Assembly: GCF_019966535.1 (NCBI RefSeq)
Contig: NZ_JAIMID010000031.1
Coordinates: 1 to 48,558 of the forward strand
Source of the DNA: Mesobacterium pallidum
GTDB lineage: Bacteria > Pseudomonadota > Alphaproteobacteria > Rhodobacterales > Rhodobacteraceae
Direction of reading: 5' to 3'
Length of the DNA stretch: 48,558 nucleotides
Shown: positions 8,158 to 16,350 of the stretch, piece after piece
How positions within the stretch are numbered: the stretch's first letter is position 1
How the letters are laid out: each line of letters opens with the position of its first letter
The notes under the pieces: model-generated
Told to the model about the DNA's origin: nothing
The model's database searches: none
Seen by the model: only the letters and a program-made list of their open reading frames with translations
Translations under genes and position numbers: made by a program

Positions 8158-8526
8158 ATGTTGGATACGATGCAGCAAATGGAAGTGTTCCCGACGACAG
8201 TCGATCTCAAGCGGGTCGACCTGTCTATCAACATGCGGCGCTTCTATCGAATGAGCGTTCAGCCAGACCTGTTTGGCGGTGCATGCCTCGTGCGGGAATG
8301 GGGCCGTATCGGGTTTCGAGGGCGGATGCTAATCGATCAGCACGCCGACGAGGGTGGAGCTGTCACCGCGCTCATGAAGCTTGCAGTGACCAAGACGCGG
8401 CGAGGGTATCGAGCTGCTCTGGATCAACGTGAGCAGCGGGTCTCGGGTGTGCCAATCGTTAACGCCGTCATTGCTGCCAGCCAAGACGAACGTAAAATCA
8501 AGAGCATACGAACTGAAGGGCTATAG
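8158..8526 (+). CDS. Stand-alone WGR domain protein
   Basis: A 122-residue protein whose middle part (RFYRMSVQPDLFGGACLVREWGRIGFRGR) is a WGR domain, with the WGR triplet at Trp50-Gly51-Arg52. WGR domains bind nucleic acid and occur in PARPs and in several bacterial defence-linked proteins, but stand-alone copies have no settled function. ATG 8158 is preceded by AAGGGA with good spacing; a GTG at 8131 lacks such a site. It is divergent from the DUF2235 gene and 89 bases upstream of the CBASS operon on the same strand, so it may be co-transcribed with it. The Shine-Dalgarno and codon use look like a real gene. Confidence 0.82.
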   Translation: MLDTMQQMEVFPTTVDLKRVDLSINMRRFYRMSVQPDLFGGACLVREWGRIGFRGRMLIDQHADEGGAVTALMKLAVTKTRRGYRAALDQREQRVSGVPIVNAVIAASQDERKIKSIRTEGL

Positions 8527-8615
8527 AAAATCTGCAAATACGGTTCCGCAAAAAGGTTGAAAAGTCATGGCCAAACGAACATCTTTAAGTTGAGGTCGAT
8601 TGAGTTAGGAAGTTG

Positions 8616-9857
8616 ATGATGAACACGAGTTCGAACATAGGTTTTGGCTATAACGTCGCGATTGAAAAACTTGCTGAAGAATTGGCAGTGCCACAAGATC
8701 GCTTTGATCAAGCCGAAAAACGCTACAAGGACCTTGGCGAGTTTTTGCATCGCGATGAGTCCAGAGTTCGTGCTTATGATCCCGATGTCTATATTCAGGG
8801 CTCGTTCGCGCTCGGCACGCCGATCAAGCCGACGTCCAAGAACGAAGACTACGATCTCGACATCGTTGTTTCTTTCCGTTCCCTGACGAAAGCGCAGATT
8901 ACCCAGGCAGATCTCCGCGCTCATCTGCTGGCTGAGCTCAAGGCGTATCGCGATGCGCGAGGGATCAAGAACGAGGTAAGCGATGAGCCTAGAAGATGCT
9001 GCACCTTGACCTACGCAGATGGTGCGCAATTCCACATGGACGTATTGCCGGCTGTACCGAACGAGGCAAACATGCGTGCCGTTCTTTCTTCCTACCTCGC
9101 GGATCAGGCGCTTGCGGAAGGTGCGATTGCCATCACCGATAAAGACAAGACTAGCACATACCGTATCATCACGGATGATTGGCCCCGAAGCAATCCCAGG
9201 GGCTTTGCCGCATGGTTCAAGTCGAGGCAGATCGAACAACTGAATGAACGCCGCAGGGCATTCCTCGACGCCCAAGGCAAAGTGACAGCGAGTGTGGAAG
9301 ACGTCCCGGTATTTCGGGTGCGAACACCTCTCCAGTCATCCATCATGATTTTGAAGCGTCACAGGGATGAGTGGTTCGCGGAGCAGGATTCGGACCTCAA
9401 GGTTATCAGTATAATCCTCACGACACTGTCAACTCATGCCTATGCCGGGGAGGCAAGAGTTTCGGATGCAATTGCCAAGATTCTGAGGGACATGCATCTC
9501 GAAATCAAAGAACGAAATGGCGTGTCGTGGATTGCCAATCCTACCGACCCTTCAGAAAATTTTGCAGATCGGTGGGAAGAATTCCCCGAGCGCCGGGCCT
9601 CCTTCTTTGCGTGGCTTGAGGCCGCTCGAACGGATTTTGGTGCCGTTCAAAGGTTCAGCGACACAAATATTGTTCTAAATGAGCTCTCACGAAATCTTGG
9701 AAGCACCCTCGTTGAAGGTGCGCGCTCGAGGGTAGCGGCATCTGCGGGGTCACGTGCGGCATCCGTTGCTCCTGCCGCTGCAGCCGGGGCTTCTGCGCCC
9801 GGTCTCGTCTTTGGTGGTGAGGATCGAAGGCCGACGGAGCCAAAAGGTTTTGGTTGA
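8616..9857 (+). CDS. CBASS CD-NTase (cGAS/DncV-like nucleotidyltransferase), type II system
   Basis: This 413-residue enzyme should make a cyclic oligonucleotide signal after phage sensing. The nucleotidyltransferase core is clear: QGSFALGTPI (Gly62-Ser63), the metal-binding pair in DYDLDIVV (Asp80, Asp82) and the third carboxylate in QFHMDVLPA (Asp142). The last 45 residues are an Ala/Gly/Pro-rich flexible tail ending GFG. In type II CBASS, Cap2 conjugates the C-terminal glycine of the CD-NTase to targets, so this tail fits that use. ATG 8616 or 8619 follows AGGA (8607-8610). The stop overlaps the cap2 start (TGATG). The second CD-NTase at 13424 is a clear paralogue. The product nucleotide cannot be read from sequence; the SAVED-type partner limits it to cyclic di- or trinucleotides. 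Confidence 0.9.
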   Translation: MMNTSSNIGFGYNVAIEKLAEELAVPQDRFDQAEKRYKDLGEFLHRDESRVRAYDPDVYIQGSFALGTPIKPTSKNEDYDLDIVVSFRSLTKAQITQADLRAHLLAELKAYRDARGIKNEVSDEPRRCCTLTYADGAQFHMDVLPAVPNEANMRAVLSSYLADQALAEGAIAITDKDKTSTYRIITDDWPRSNPRGFAAWFKSRQIEQLNERRRAFLDAQGKVTASVEDVPVFRVRTPLQSSIMILKRHRDEWFAEQDSDLKVISIILTTLSTHAYAGEARVSDAIAKILRDMHLEIKERNGVSWIANPTDPSENFADRWEEFPERRASFFAWLEAARTDFGAVQRFSDTNIVLNELSRNLGSTLVEGARSRVAASAGSRAASVAPAAAAGASAPGLVFGGEDRRPTEPKGFG

Positions 9858-11575
9858 TGGACTTCACAGCCGGCGAAGCTCGGCTAATCCGTGAGTGTGA
9901 AGAGCTCGCTGACCTAGCCGCGGCATCAGATTGGCTGGAAGAACCCCAATTCGGCAAAAACTCCGATGGCCTGCTGACTTGGTCGTTTGTTCTGCTCGCC
10001 AGGGAGCGTCGCATTCCATTGCGGCTGGTTTTCCCAGCACTTTTTCCAGATCTGCCACCATTTGTACTTCCAGCCGACAGTTCTGTCCGGCTATCCCAGC
10101 ACCAGTATGGCGAGGGTGGCGAACTATGCCTTCAGTATAGACCGGATAACTGGCACCCCGACTGCAAAAGCACGGATGTGATCCGGAGTGCCAAAGCACT
10201 TCTCGAGGCAACCCCAAAGGACGATGCTTTCTCAGACGTGGAAAGCGCTCATCCAGCCGACTTACCTTCGTTGCTCTCGGGGTGCTCCCGGCGCTTCATG
10301 CTACCGCCTGACACCGCACGGCTTTTAAGGTTGCGCCTTGCCGGACACGCAACCGATATTCATATGACTTTGGAGCGCCGAGTTGGGGGTTCTGAAGTTC
10401 TTGTTGCTCGCATCGCGAGCATCGGGCTGGATTCTGGTTTACGGGTGCCGATTGATGGTGCGGGATTTGGGGGAAGGGTGGTCCCTGGGGTCCTATATCG
10501 ATTGCCCGATATTCGACAAATTCCAGATCTGCATCCCGAAGAGCTGAAGGGGCTCTTGTACCAGTACCTGCCTTCATGGCTCCGTAAATGGGTAGAAGAC
10601 GCCGGCGACATGTTGGTTGTCATGTCAAATGGTAGGCGAGAGGTATTACTGCGCGTTCGGCACAACGGATCGAAACGAAAGATTGACCTGTTTAATACCT
10701 TTGAACCGCCGAATGCTAGAGAACGCCGACTCCATGGGAAGATGTTTCGAGAATATAGCATCTGCATCATCGGCGCAGGTTCGCTGGGATCAAAAGTGGC
10801 CGCCAGTCTTGCGCGCGAAGGCGTCGGTCATTTCATGTTGCTGGATAATGATGTTCTTTGGTCCGACAACTTGGTTCGAAACGAACTTGATGAAATGGAT
10901 GTGGGGCATCACAAGGCAGTTTCTCTAAGGCACAGATTGTTGCGAATAAATCCGGCAGCGAAAGTCGGTGCTTTGGGTATGAGTCTGACGTCTCAATCCG
11001 CTGTCCAGCATATTGCTCAGTTGAGCGAGATCATCAGCACTTGTGATCTCGTCATAGATACGACGGCTGATAGCGGAGTGTTTCGAATGGCAGCGGCCAT
11101 TTGCACGCAGAAGCGTAAACCCCTCGTTTGGGGACGAGTCTACGCGGGAGGGCTCGGAGGATTGATTGCACGAAGTATCCCGTCTGAAGATCCGCCACCA
11201 CTGACCGCTGCAACTCAATTGCGAGCATGGTGCGACGAGAAAGGTATGGCACCGCCAGAGGGCCGCGAGCGCAATTACGGGGTGCAAGGTGATGACGACG
11301 ATGAACCCCTGTTCGCTTCTGACGGCGATGTGGGTGTCATTGCCAATAGGCTGGCACGTCACGCCCTAGACGCCCTGGCAATCACAGAGATGAGAGTTCA
11401 TCCGGAACCTGCCTACTTTATCGGGCTGCGCAAAGGTTGGATCTTTGATCATCCCTTCGACACCCACCCAGTTATTTTCGCTCCTCACGGAGGATGGGAA
11501 AAGGGCAGCACTAGTTGTGCAGAAGAGGGCGTTGAACGCGTCATGACTCACCTTGGAGTACAAGATGACGCTTAG
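9857..11575 (+). CDS. cap2: CBASS Cap2, fused E2-E1 ubiquitin-transfer-like protein
   Basis: A 572-residue protein. The N-terminal 130 residues form an E2-like domain with the probable catalytic cysteine in GGELCLQYRPDNWHP (Cys91). From about 295 an E1/ThiF adenylation domain follows, with the nucleotide loop IIGAGSLGSKVA (305-316) and the LLDNDVLWSDNLVRN motif (328-342). Cap2 activates and conjugates the C-terminus of the CD-NTase, which primes signal synthesis. The start is ATG 9857, overlapping the CD-NTase stop by one base; the end overlaps the cap3 start by 11 bases, so all three are translationally coupled. The E1 catalytic cysteine cannot be assigned with certainty; one candidate is in the C-terminal GSTSCAEEG. 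Confidence 0.92.
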   Translation: MDFTAGEARLIRECEELADLAAASDWLEEPQFGKNSDGLLTWSFVLLARERRIPLRLVFPALFPDLPPFVLPADSSVRLSQHQYGEGGELCLQYRPDNWHPDCKSTDVIRSAKALLEATPKDDAFSDVESAHPADLPSLLSGCSRRFMLPPDTARLLRLRLAGHATDIHMTLERRVGGSEVLVARIASIGLDSGLRVPIDGAGFGGRVVPGVLYRLPDIRQIPDLHPEELKGLLYQYLPSWLRKWVEDAGDMLVVMSNGRREVLLRVRHNGSKRKIDLFNTFEPPNARERRLHGKMFREYSICIIGAGSLGSKVAASLAREGVGHFMLLDNDVLWSDNLVRNELDEMDVGHHKAVSLRHRLLRINPAAKVGALGMSLTSQSAVQHIAQLSEIISTCDLVIDTTADSGVFRMAAAICTQKRKPLVWGRVYAGGLGGLIARSIPSEDPPPLTAATQLRAWCDEKGMAPPEGRERNYGVQGDDDDEPLFASDGDVGVIANRLARHALDALAITEMRVHPEPAYFIGLRKGWIFDHPFDTHPVIFAPHGGWEKGSTSCAEEGVERVMTHLGVQDDA

Positions 11576-12077
11576 CCTCACAGTCTCACGCTCGCAGCTT
11601 GCTAAACTGCAGACCCACCTCAAGAAGGGCGGCAACCGCGAGATCGGCGGGTGGTTGGTTGCAGAACAGACAGCTCCAGGAAAATTTGATCTCGTCGGTT
11701 TGACCGTCGATCTTGAGGCAGGGACACGAGATCGTTTCGATAGTTTACCTGAGCCCCACTCACAACAGATGGATCGGATCTTGCTGGAGAATAGCGGTCG
11801 CGCTGGACGGGTTGACTATCTTGGCGAGTGGCACTCGCACCCGACATTCCCACCAATACCTAGCGAGATCGACGTGACCGCGATGACGGATATGGTAGAA
11901 AACAGCGGACCTTCGTTTGCGGCGTTGGTTATCGTCCGTCTAATCGCCAACGCCTCGATTCAGGCTACTATTACCACGTTTCAACGTGGCCAATTGCCCG
12001 AGGCCGGCCAGTTGATAATTGCGGATGAAGTTTCAGAAGCTGAATTTGGCGAGGGTTGGCAACTGCCGGAACACTAG
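11565..12077 (+). CDS. cap3: CBASS Cap3, JAB/JAMM isopeptidase
   Basis: A 170-residue metalloprotease with the JAMM signature: a glutamate in REIGGW (Glu27) and HSHPTFPPIPSEID (His90, His92, Ser100, Asp103). Cap3 removes CD-NTase from the targets to which Cap2 has conjugated it, and so tunes CBASS activation. ATG 11565 has GGAG six bases upstream. It overlaps the end of cap2. A longer start at TTG 11553 is less likely. Confidence 0.92.
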   Translation: MTLSLTVSRSQLAKLQTHLKKGGNREIGGWLVAEQTAPGKFDLVGLTVDLEAGTRDRFDSLPEPHSQQMDRILLENSGRAGRVDYLGEWHSHPTFPPIPSEIDVTAMTDMVENSGPSFAALVIVRLIANASIQATITTFQRGQLPEAGQLIIADEVSEAEFGEGWQLPEH

Positions 12078-12168
12078 CATCATTCGGTAGCCTGAAATTG
12101 GTTGGGTCCTCGTCTGACCATCCCATCGTAACTCGCTATGGCGGCGCTATTCAAAATGGAGCAGAAAA

Positions 12169-13296
12169 TTGTCTAGTTCAAACATCCCAGCCAAGATTCA
12201 GACTCAATTGTGGGCTTTGGCGGCGGGTCGATGTGAATTTTCAGGATGCAACAAGCTCCTTGTCGGGGATCTAGTCGCTGGCAAGGAAGACGGAAAGTTC
12301 GGTTTCATCGCGCATATTGTGGCAGATAGCGAAAATGGTCCGAGGGGTGATAAAGTCCGTTCGCCACTTCTCGCCCGCGACATCAGCAACCTGATGCTAA
12401 TGTGTCCCGTCCATCACAAGGAAATCGACGTAGATCACGTGGACGACTATCCGGAAGAAACGCTCGTGGCAATGAAGCGCGAGCACGAAGAGCGGATCGA
12501 GACTGTTACAGATATGGACTCTGACCGCGCAGCTCATGTGCTCCGTTTCGCGGCAACTATCGGCCAGATGGACTCGCTGGTTTCCACCAAAGCCATCTTT
12601 GCCGCTATGCCGCCCGACAGACATCCGGCGGAGCGACGAACCATCGACATCGAGCTAAATTCCGAAGTCAAGGATGATGAACCGGAATTTTGGGGCATGC
12701 AAAGTGCGCATCTGCATCGTCAGTTTCAACGCAAGGTGAAGGATCGGATAGAGCAGAAGGAAATACTTCAGTTGAGTGTGTTTGCGCTTGCTCCGCAGCC
12801 TCTTCTCATCGAGCTCGGTACATTGCTCGGTGACATCATGCCCGTGTGTGTTCACCAAAAATATCGCGAGCCATCTACTTGGAAATGGCAACTCCACCAG
12901 CCATCGATAAATTTCAAAATTGGCGAGTATTCTGGGCCGAAGGACGTACCAGTCGCCCTCAAGCTGGCGCTCAGCGCGACCGTAGATGATCAGAGAATTC
13001 GCTCGGTTTTGGGCGATAACGCTGCAATCTGGTCGATCACGGCAGAGGACCCTCATAACGACATCATGCGAAGACAGGACGATCTTGCAATTTATAAGAC
13101 TCACCTTCGCAGGCTCTTTGATCGGATCAAAGCGCACCACGGCGAGGATGCGAGTATCAACGTATTTCCTGTTCTTCCGGCTTCCGCGGCTGTCGAAACG
13201 GGTCGCTCACGAATGCCCAAAGCCGATCTGCCTTTGGTGATCTACGATCAAAAACCGGGGAAGGGATTCGAGCCAACGATTAGGATTGGCGTATAG
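12169..13296 (+). CDS. cap5: CBASS effector, HNH endonuclease with SAVED domain (Cap5-like)
   Basis: A 375-residue protein. The first 100 residues are an HNH nuclease: RCEFSGCN, the AHIVAD histidine (His49), then DISNLMLMCPVHHKEID with Asn74 and His82/His83. Residues from about 180 to the end have the layout of a SAVED sensor (LSVFALAPQPLLIELGTLLGD, then INVFPVLPASAAVETGRSR), which binds cyclic nucleotides and triggers DNA degradation in Cap5. The best start is TTG 12169, with GGAG at 12158-12161; no ATG is available in frame nearby. It lies 91 bases behind cap3 in the same orientation. Here the effector is the last gene of the operon; in many type II CBASS loci it is placed first or last without a fixed rule. 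Confidence 0.9.
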   Translation: MSSSNIPAKIQTQLWALAAGRCEFSGCNKLLVGDLVAGKEDGKFGFIAHIVADSENGPRGDKVRSPLLARDISNLMLMCPVHHKEIDVDHVDDYPEETLVAMKREHEERIETVTDMDSDRAAHVLRFAATIGQMDSLVSTKAIFAAMPPDRHPAERRTIDIELNSEVKDDEPEFWGMQSAHLHRQFQRKVKDRIEQKEILQLSVFALAPQPLLIELGTLLGDIMPVCVHQKYREPSTWKWQLHQPSINFKIGEYSGPKDVPVALKLALSATVDDQRIRSVLGDNAAIWSITAEDPHNDIMRRQDDLAIYKTHLRRLFDRIKAHHGEDASINVFPVLPASAAVETGRSRMPKADLPLVIYDQKPGKGFEPTIRIGV

Positions 13297-13423
13297 ATCA
13301 CTGTAAATCTACGAGCGTAAGTCTGTCATACCTTCGCGGAATTGGCCGCCTCTCTTCTACTCAACCCTGCCTTCGCCAAATCAGTAGACGGCGGGCACCA
13401 GCACCGCATGGAGGTTTCATATA

Positions 13424-14965
13424 GTGGAATTCCCTTTGGCGAATACCAGGCCTGTTGATCAATTATTGGAAGACCTAGTTGAGGAGCTTCAGGTCCCGCC
13501 CGGTCGGTATGAACAGGCGGAGCGCAGTTACAAGTCGCTCGGTGATTGGTTGCACCGGCTGGACTCGACTGTGCGGGATGACAATCCCGACGTATATGTC
13601 CAAGGTTCATTTCGGCTGGGGACTGCAATACGGCCCGCGTCAGACGAAGAAGACTATGACATCGATATGGTCTGCCGCCTCGATTACGAGAAGTCGGCAC
13701 TGACCCAGGCAGAGCTGAAACGACGCGTTGGCGTCGAGGTCAAAGCCTATGCTCGGCGATATGGCATGAGCAAACCCGAAGACGGGCGCCGCTGTTGGAC
13801 CCTAGTCTACGCAGACGGCGCACAGTTTCACATGGATGTCCTGCCTGCGGTGCCTGACTTCGAGAAGCGGCGCTATCTGAGTGAAGCGGGCCCCGCGCTT
13901 GCCCGACTGGGGGCAACTGCACTCGCGATCACAGACAAGGAACACGACGGTTTCCGGCAGGCTGGCGGCCGCTGGCCGCGCAGCAATCCCAAAGGCTATG
14001 CGCTCTGGTTTCGCGATCGGATGGGCCAGGCGTTCAGAAGTCGTGCTCTCAACGAGGCACGCAGGATGCAGGCCAGTGTTGAGGATGTTCCGGCATGGCG
14101 GGTGCGTACCCCGCTGCAGGGCGCCATTCAGATACTTAAACGCCATCGCGATCTCATGTTCAGCGACCGGCCGGATGACAAACCGATCTCCATCCTGATC
14201 ACGACCCTTGCGGCACATGCCTATAATCAGGAAGAACGCCTCTCCGATGCGCTGTTCTCGATCCTTCAGGGAATGGACCGGTACATTACCCGCCGCAATG
14301 GCGTGGACTGGGTCGAAAACCCGGCCGACCCTGAGGAAAATTTTGCTGACAAGTGGGAGGAGCACTCCGAACGCCGGGACTCATTCCATGAGTGGCTTCA
14401 GCAGGCCCGCAGCGATTTCGCATCGGCAAATCAGGCGCTCACTGCAGACGGTGTCGGCGCCGTCCTCGGCGAACGCATGGGGCAGGGCCTGGTCGAACGC
14501 GCACTGGGGCGTCGCAATCCGGCCAGAAGGCCGGGTGTTCCCGCGCGCGTGGTCCGTGCGATGAATCTCGTCCTTGCGCCAGCCTACATGCGAAAACCGC
14601 GATGGCCGCAGGCTGCGGAAGGTCACGTGAATATTCGTACGGCGAGCTTCACGCAAAACGGGTTCAGGCCGCAGAGTTTCTTGAGCAATGGCGCGCCGCT
14701 TCCCAGAAATTGCAGTCTGCGCTTTGAGGCGGACACGACGGTGACTGGGCGTTTCAAGGTCTACTGGCAGGTCGTGAACACCGGGCGGGAAGCCGAAGAT
14801 GCGGATTGCCTACGTGGAGGCTTCAGCCCGGACGCGGCGGTCCGGGGTGGTCTGTCCCATTCTGAGAGCACCCTCTATCGGGGCCAGCACAGCATCGAGT
14901 GTTTCATTGTGAAGAATGGCAAACTGGCCGCACGGAGCGGTCAGTTCATCGTAAATATTGGCTGA
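13424..14965 (+). CDS. Second CBASS CD-NTase with C-terminal AGS-C-like sensor domain
   Basis: A 513-residue nucleotidyltransferase with QGSFRLGTAI (Gly61-Ser62), DYDIDMV (Asp79, Asp81) and FHMDVLPA (Asp138). Along the first 360 residues it is plainly paralogous to the enzyme at 8616 (for example VQGSFRLGTAIRPAS against IQGSFALGTPIKPTS). It differs by a C-terminal domain (about 385-513, from RKPRWPQAAEGH to SGQFIVNIG) whose WQVVN and GLSHSESTLYRGQHSIECF segments fit the AGS-C (adenylyl/guanylyl and SMODS C-terminal sensor) family. Start is GTG 13424 with GGAGG at 13410-13414. The next gene, a 2TM-SAVED effector, begins 16 bases after the stop. The locus appears richer in GC than the first CBASS, which suggests separate origin. 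Confidence 0.9.
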   Translation: MEFPLANTRPVDQLLEDLVEELQVPPGRYEQAERSYKSLGDWLHRLDSTVRDDNPDVYVQGSFRLGTAIRPASDEEDYDIDMVCRLDYEKSALTQAELKRRVGVEVKAYARRYGMSKPEDGRRCWTLVYADGAQFHMDVLPAVPDFEKRRYLSEAGPALARLGATALAITDKEHDGFRQAGGRWPRSNPKGYALWFRDRMGQAFRSRALNEARRMQASVEDVPAWRVRTPLQGAIQILKRHRDLMFSDRPDDKPISILITTLAAHAYNQEERLSDALFSILQGMDRYITRRNGVDWVENPADPEENFADKWEEHSERRDSFHEWLQQARSDFASANQALTADGVGAVLGERMGQGLVERALGRRNPARRPGVPARVVRAMNLVLAPAYMRKPRWPQAAEGHVNIRTASFTQNGFRPQSFLSNGAPLPRNCSLRFEADTTVTGRFKVYWQVVNTGREAEDADCLRGGFSPDAAVRGGLSHSESTLYRGQHSIECFIVKNGKLAARSGQFIVNIG

Positions 14966-14981
14966 TCCGGAGGCCGAAGAC

Positions 14982-16124
14982 ATGTCGTTCTGGCGCAAAC
15001 ATGGTGACCGGTTTTTCGATGGATTGATCACCTATGTCTTCCGGATCCCGTCCTGGCCGTCGAGGTTGCTGCGTGCCGGTGTCACATTGATGGTCGCCGG
15101 GTTGGGCGTCGGCGGGCTGGCCGGTAATCTTTCCTGGATCGATGCGGACCGCGTCCTGCGGCTGGCCGTGCAGGCGGATGGTGGCGGGCTATCGGTCTAC
15201 TGGTCCCAGATCACCGTCTTCCTCGGCATTCTGCTCCTCGCTGCGGGGGGTGTCCTTGGTGTGATCGATCACATCGCCGACCGGCGGCAGCTCAGGAAGC
15301 AGAGCGTGGTTGTGCTGGAGCACCGCGGGCTGCACCAGACCGTTGATACTCCCCTTGCCTCTGCCGTGCCGAAGCACCTGAAAGGCCGGATCGATCTCCT
15401 GCCGGTCGACCACCGGCAGTCGACCTCAACGAGTCAGATCAGCAGTCCCGAAGATGCGCTCACACAGATTGCCGGGTTGCGGCAACAGCTTCGTCAGAAG
15501 CGTGATGCGGCGGGTCCTGGCAACGTCAGGCTGGTCTACGGTGGCATGGCTCCGGTTCCGCTGACGTTCCTGATCGGTATGATGGTTGGCAATGAAGCCG
15601 GTCTCACCGTGATGGACTGGGATCGTTTCGCAGAAAAATGGCGCGAAGCTGACGGTGAAGATGACGGAGACCGGTTCGACGTTTTCGGAGTCGAAGGTCT
15701 GAAGGACGATGTTCCGGAGGTAGCTTTGGCCGTCGCTGTTTCCTACCCGTCGGACGCAGACGGTATCAGCGCGACTCTCGGCGATATGCCTCTGATCCGC
15801 CTCGCTTTGCCAACTCTGAGCACGACGGCGCACTGGTCTGCCGACAAGCAATCTGCCATGGCAAAAGACTTCACGGATCTTTTGGGCGACCTCATGGCGA
15901 AAGGGGTCAAACGCGTTCACCTGTTTATCGCAGCTCCCAACAGCGTTGTGTTCACTCTGGGCCGGCACCTCGATGACAGGCTGCATCCCGAGGTGCTGGT
16001 CTACCAGTACGAGCGTTCGGCGTCGCCACCGTTTCCCTGGGCGGTTCAGATGCCCACCCACGGACGGAGTGCAGCGCAGATTGTCAGAAGTGTCGCGATA
16101 GCAATCCCTTCCACAGCGAACTGA
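14982..16124 (+). CDS. cap14: CBASS membrane effector with two TM helices and SAVED domain (Cap14-like)
   Basis: The 380-residue protein begins with a short basic segment, two membrane helices (about 31-50 and 77-97), a linker, and a C-terminal SAVED domain from about 150 (GNVRLVYGGMAPVPLTFLIG, ALAVAVSYPS, KRVHLFIAAPNSVVFTLGRHL, EVLVYQYER). Such 2TM-SAVED proteins are expected to bind the cyclic nucleotide made by the adjacent CD-NTase and to damage the inner membrane. ATG 14982 is preceded by CCGGAGG (14967-14973); a TTG at 14958 overlaps the upstream stop but lacks a site. No ancillary cap2/cap3 genes accompany this pair, so by composition it is a minimal type I-like CBASS. Confidence 0.88.
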   Translation: MSFWRKHGDRFFDGLITYVFRIPSWPSRLLRAGVTLMVAGLGVGGLAGNLSWIDADRVLRLAVQADGGGLSVYWSQITVFLGILLLAAGGVLGVIDHIADRRQLRKQSVVVLEHRGLHQTVDTPLASAVPKHLKGRIDLLPVDHRQSTSTSQISSPEDALTQIAGLRQQLRQKRDAAGPGNVRLVYGGMAPVPLTFLIGMMVGNEAGLTVMDWDRFAEKWREADGEDDGDRFDVFGVEGLKDDVPEVALAVAVSYPSDADGISATLGDMPLIRLALPTLSTTAHWSADKQSAMAKDFTDLLGDLMAKGVKRVHLFIAAPNSVVFTLGRHLDDRLHPEVLVYQYERSASPPFPWAVQMPTHGRSAAQIVRSVAIAIPSTAN

Positions 16125-16222
16125 CGAATTACTGGTGACTTGCGGCGAGGTAGGCGCATCATGTTTGATGAGCAAGTCGGCTCTGGCGAGGAACGCTACG
16201 GTCGAGAAACTCCTCTATTTAG

Positions 16223-16257
16223 CTGGTAATCCCATGTTTTTGTGCGGAGATTACCAG
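16223..16257. repeat. Inverted repeat between CBASS cargo and virB11
   Basis: CTGGTAATC (16223-16231) and GATTACCAG (16249-16257) are perfect 9-bp arms around a 17-base AT-rich loop. The repeat lies between the convergent cap14 and virB11 genes. It could be a bidirectional terminator, although no clear T-run follows either arm, or a recombination/attachment site of the cargo. Nothing else is seen in 16125-16350. Confidence 0.6.
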
Positions 16258-16350
16258 TTGACCGCCCTAAAGAAGTCCGCTTCGGGTATTGGAAGGCAAG
16301 GCCAGCGTCGCGCTGTCGCAAACCCGTTCAGCGCCTTTGTTCTGGGGCTT

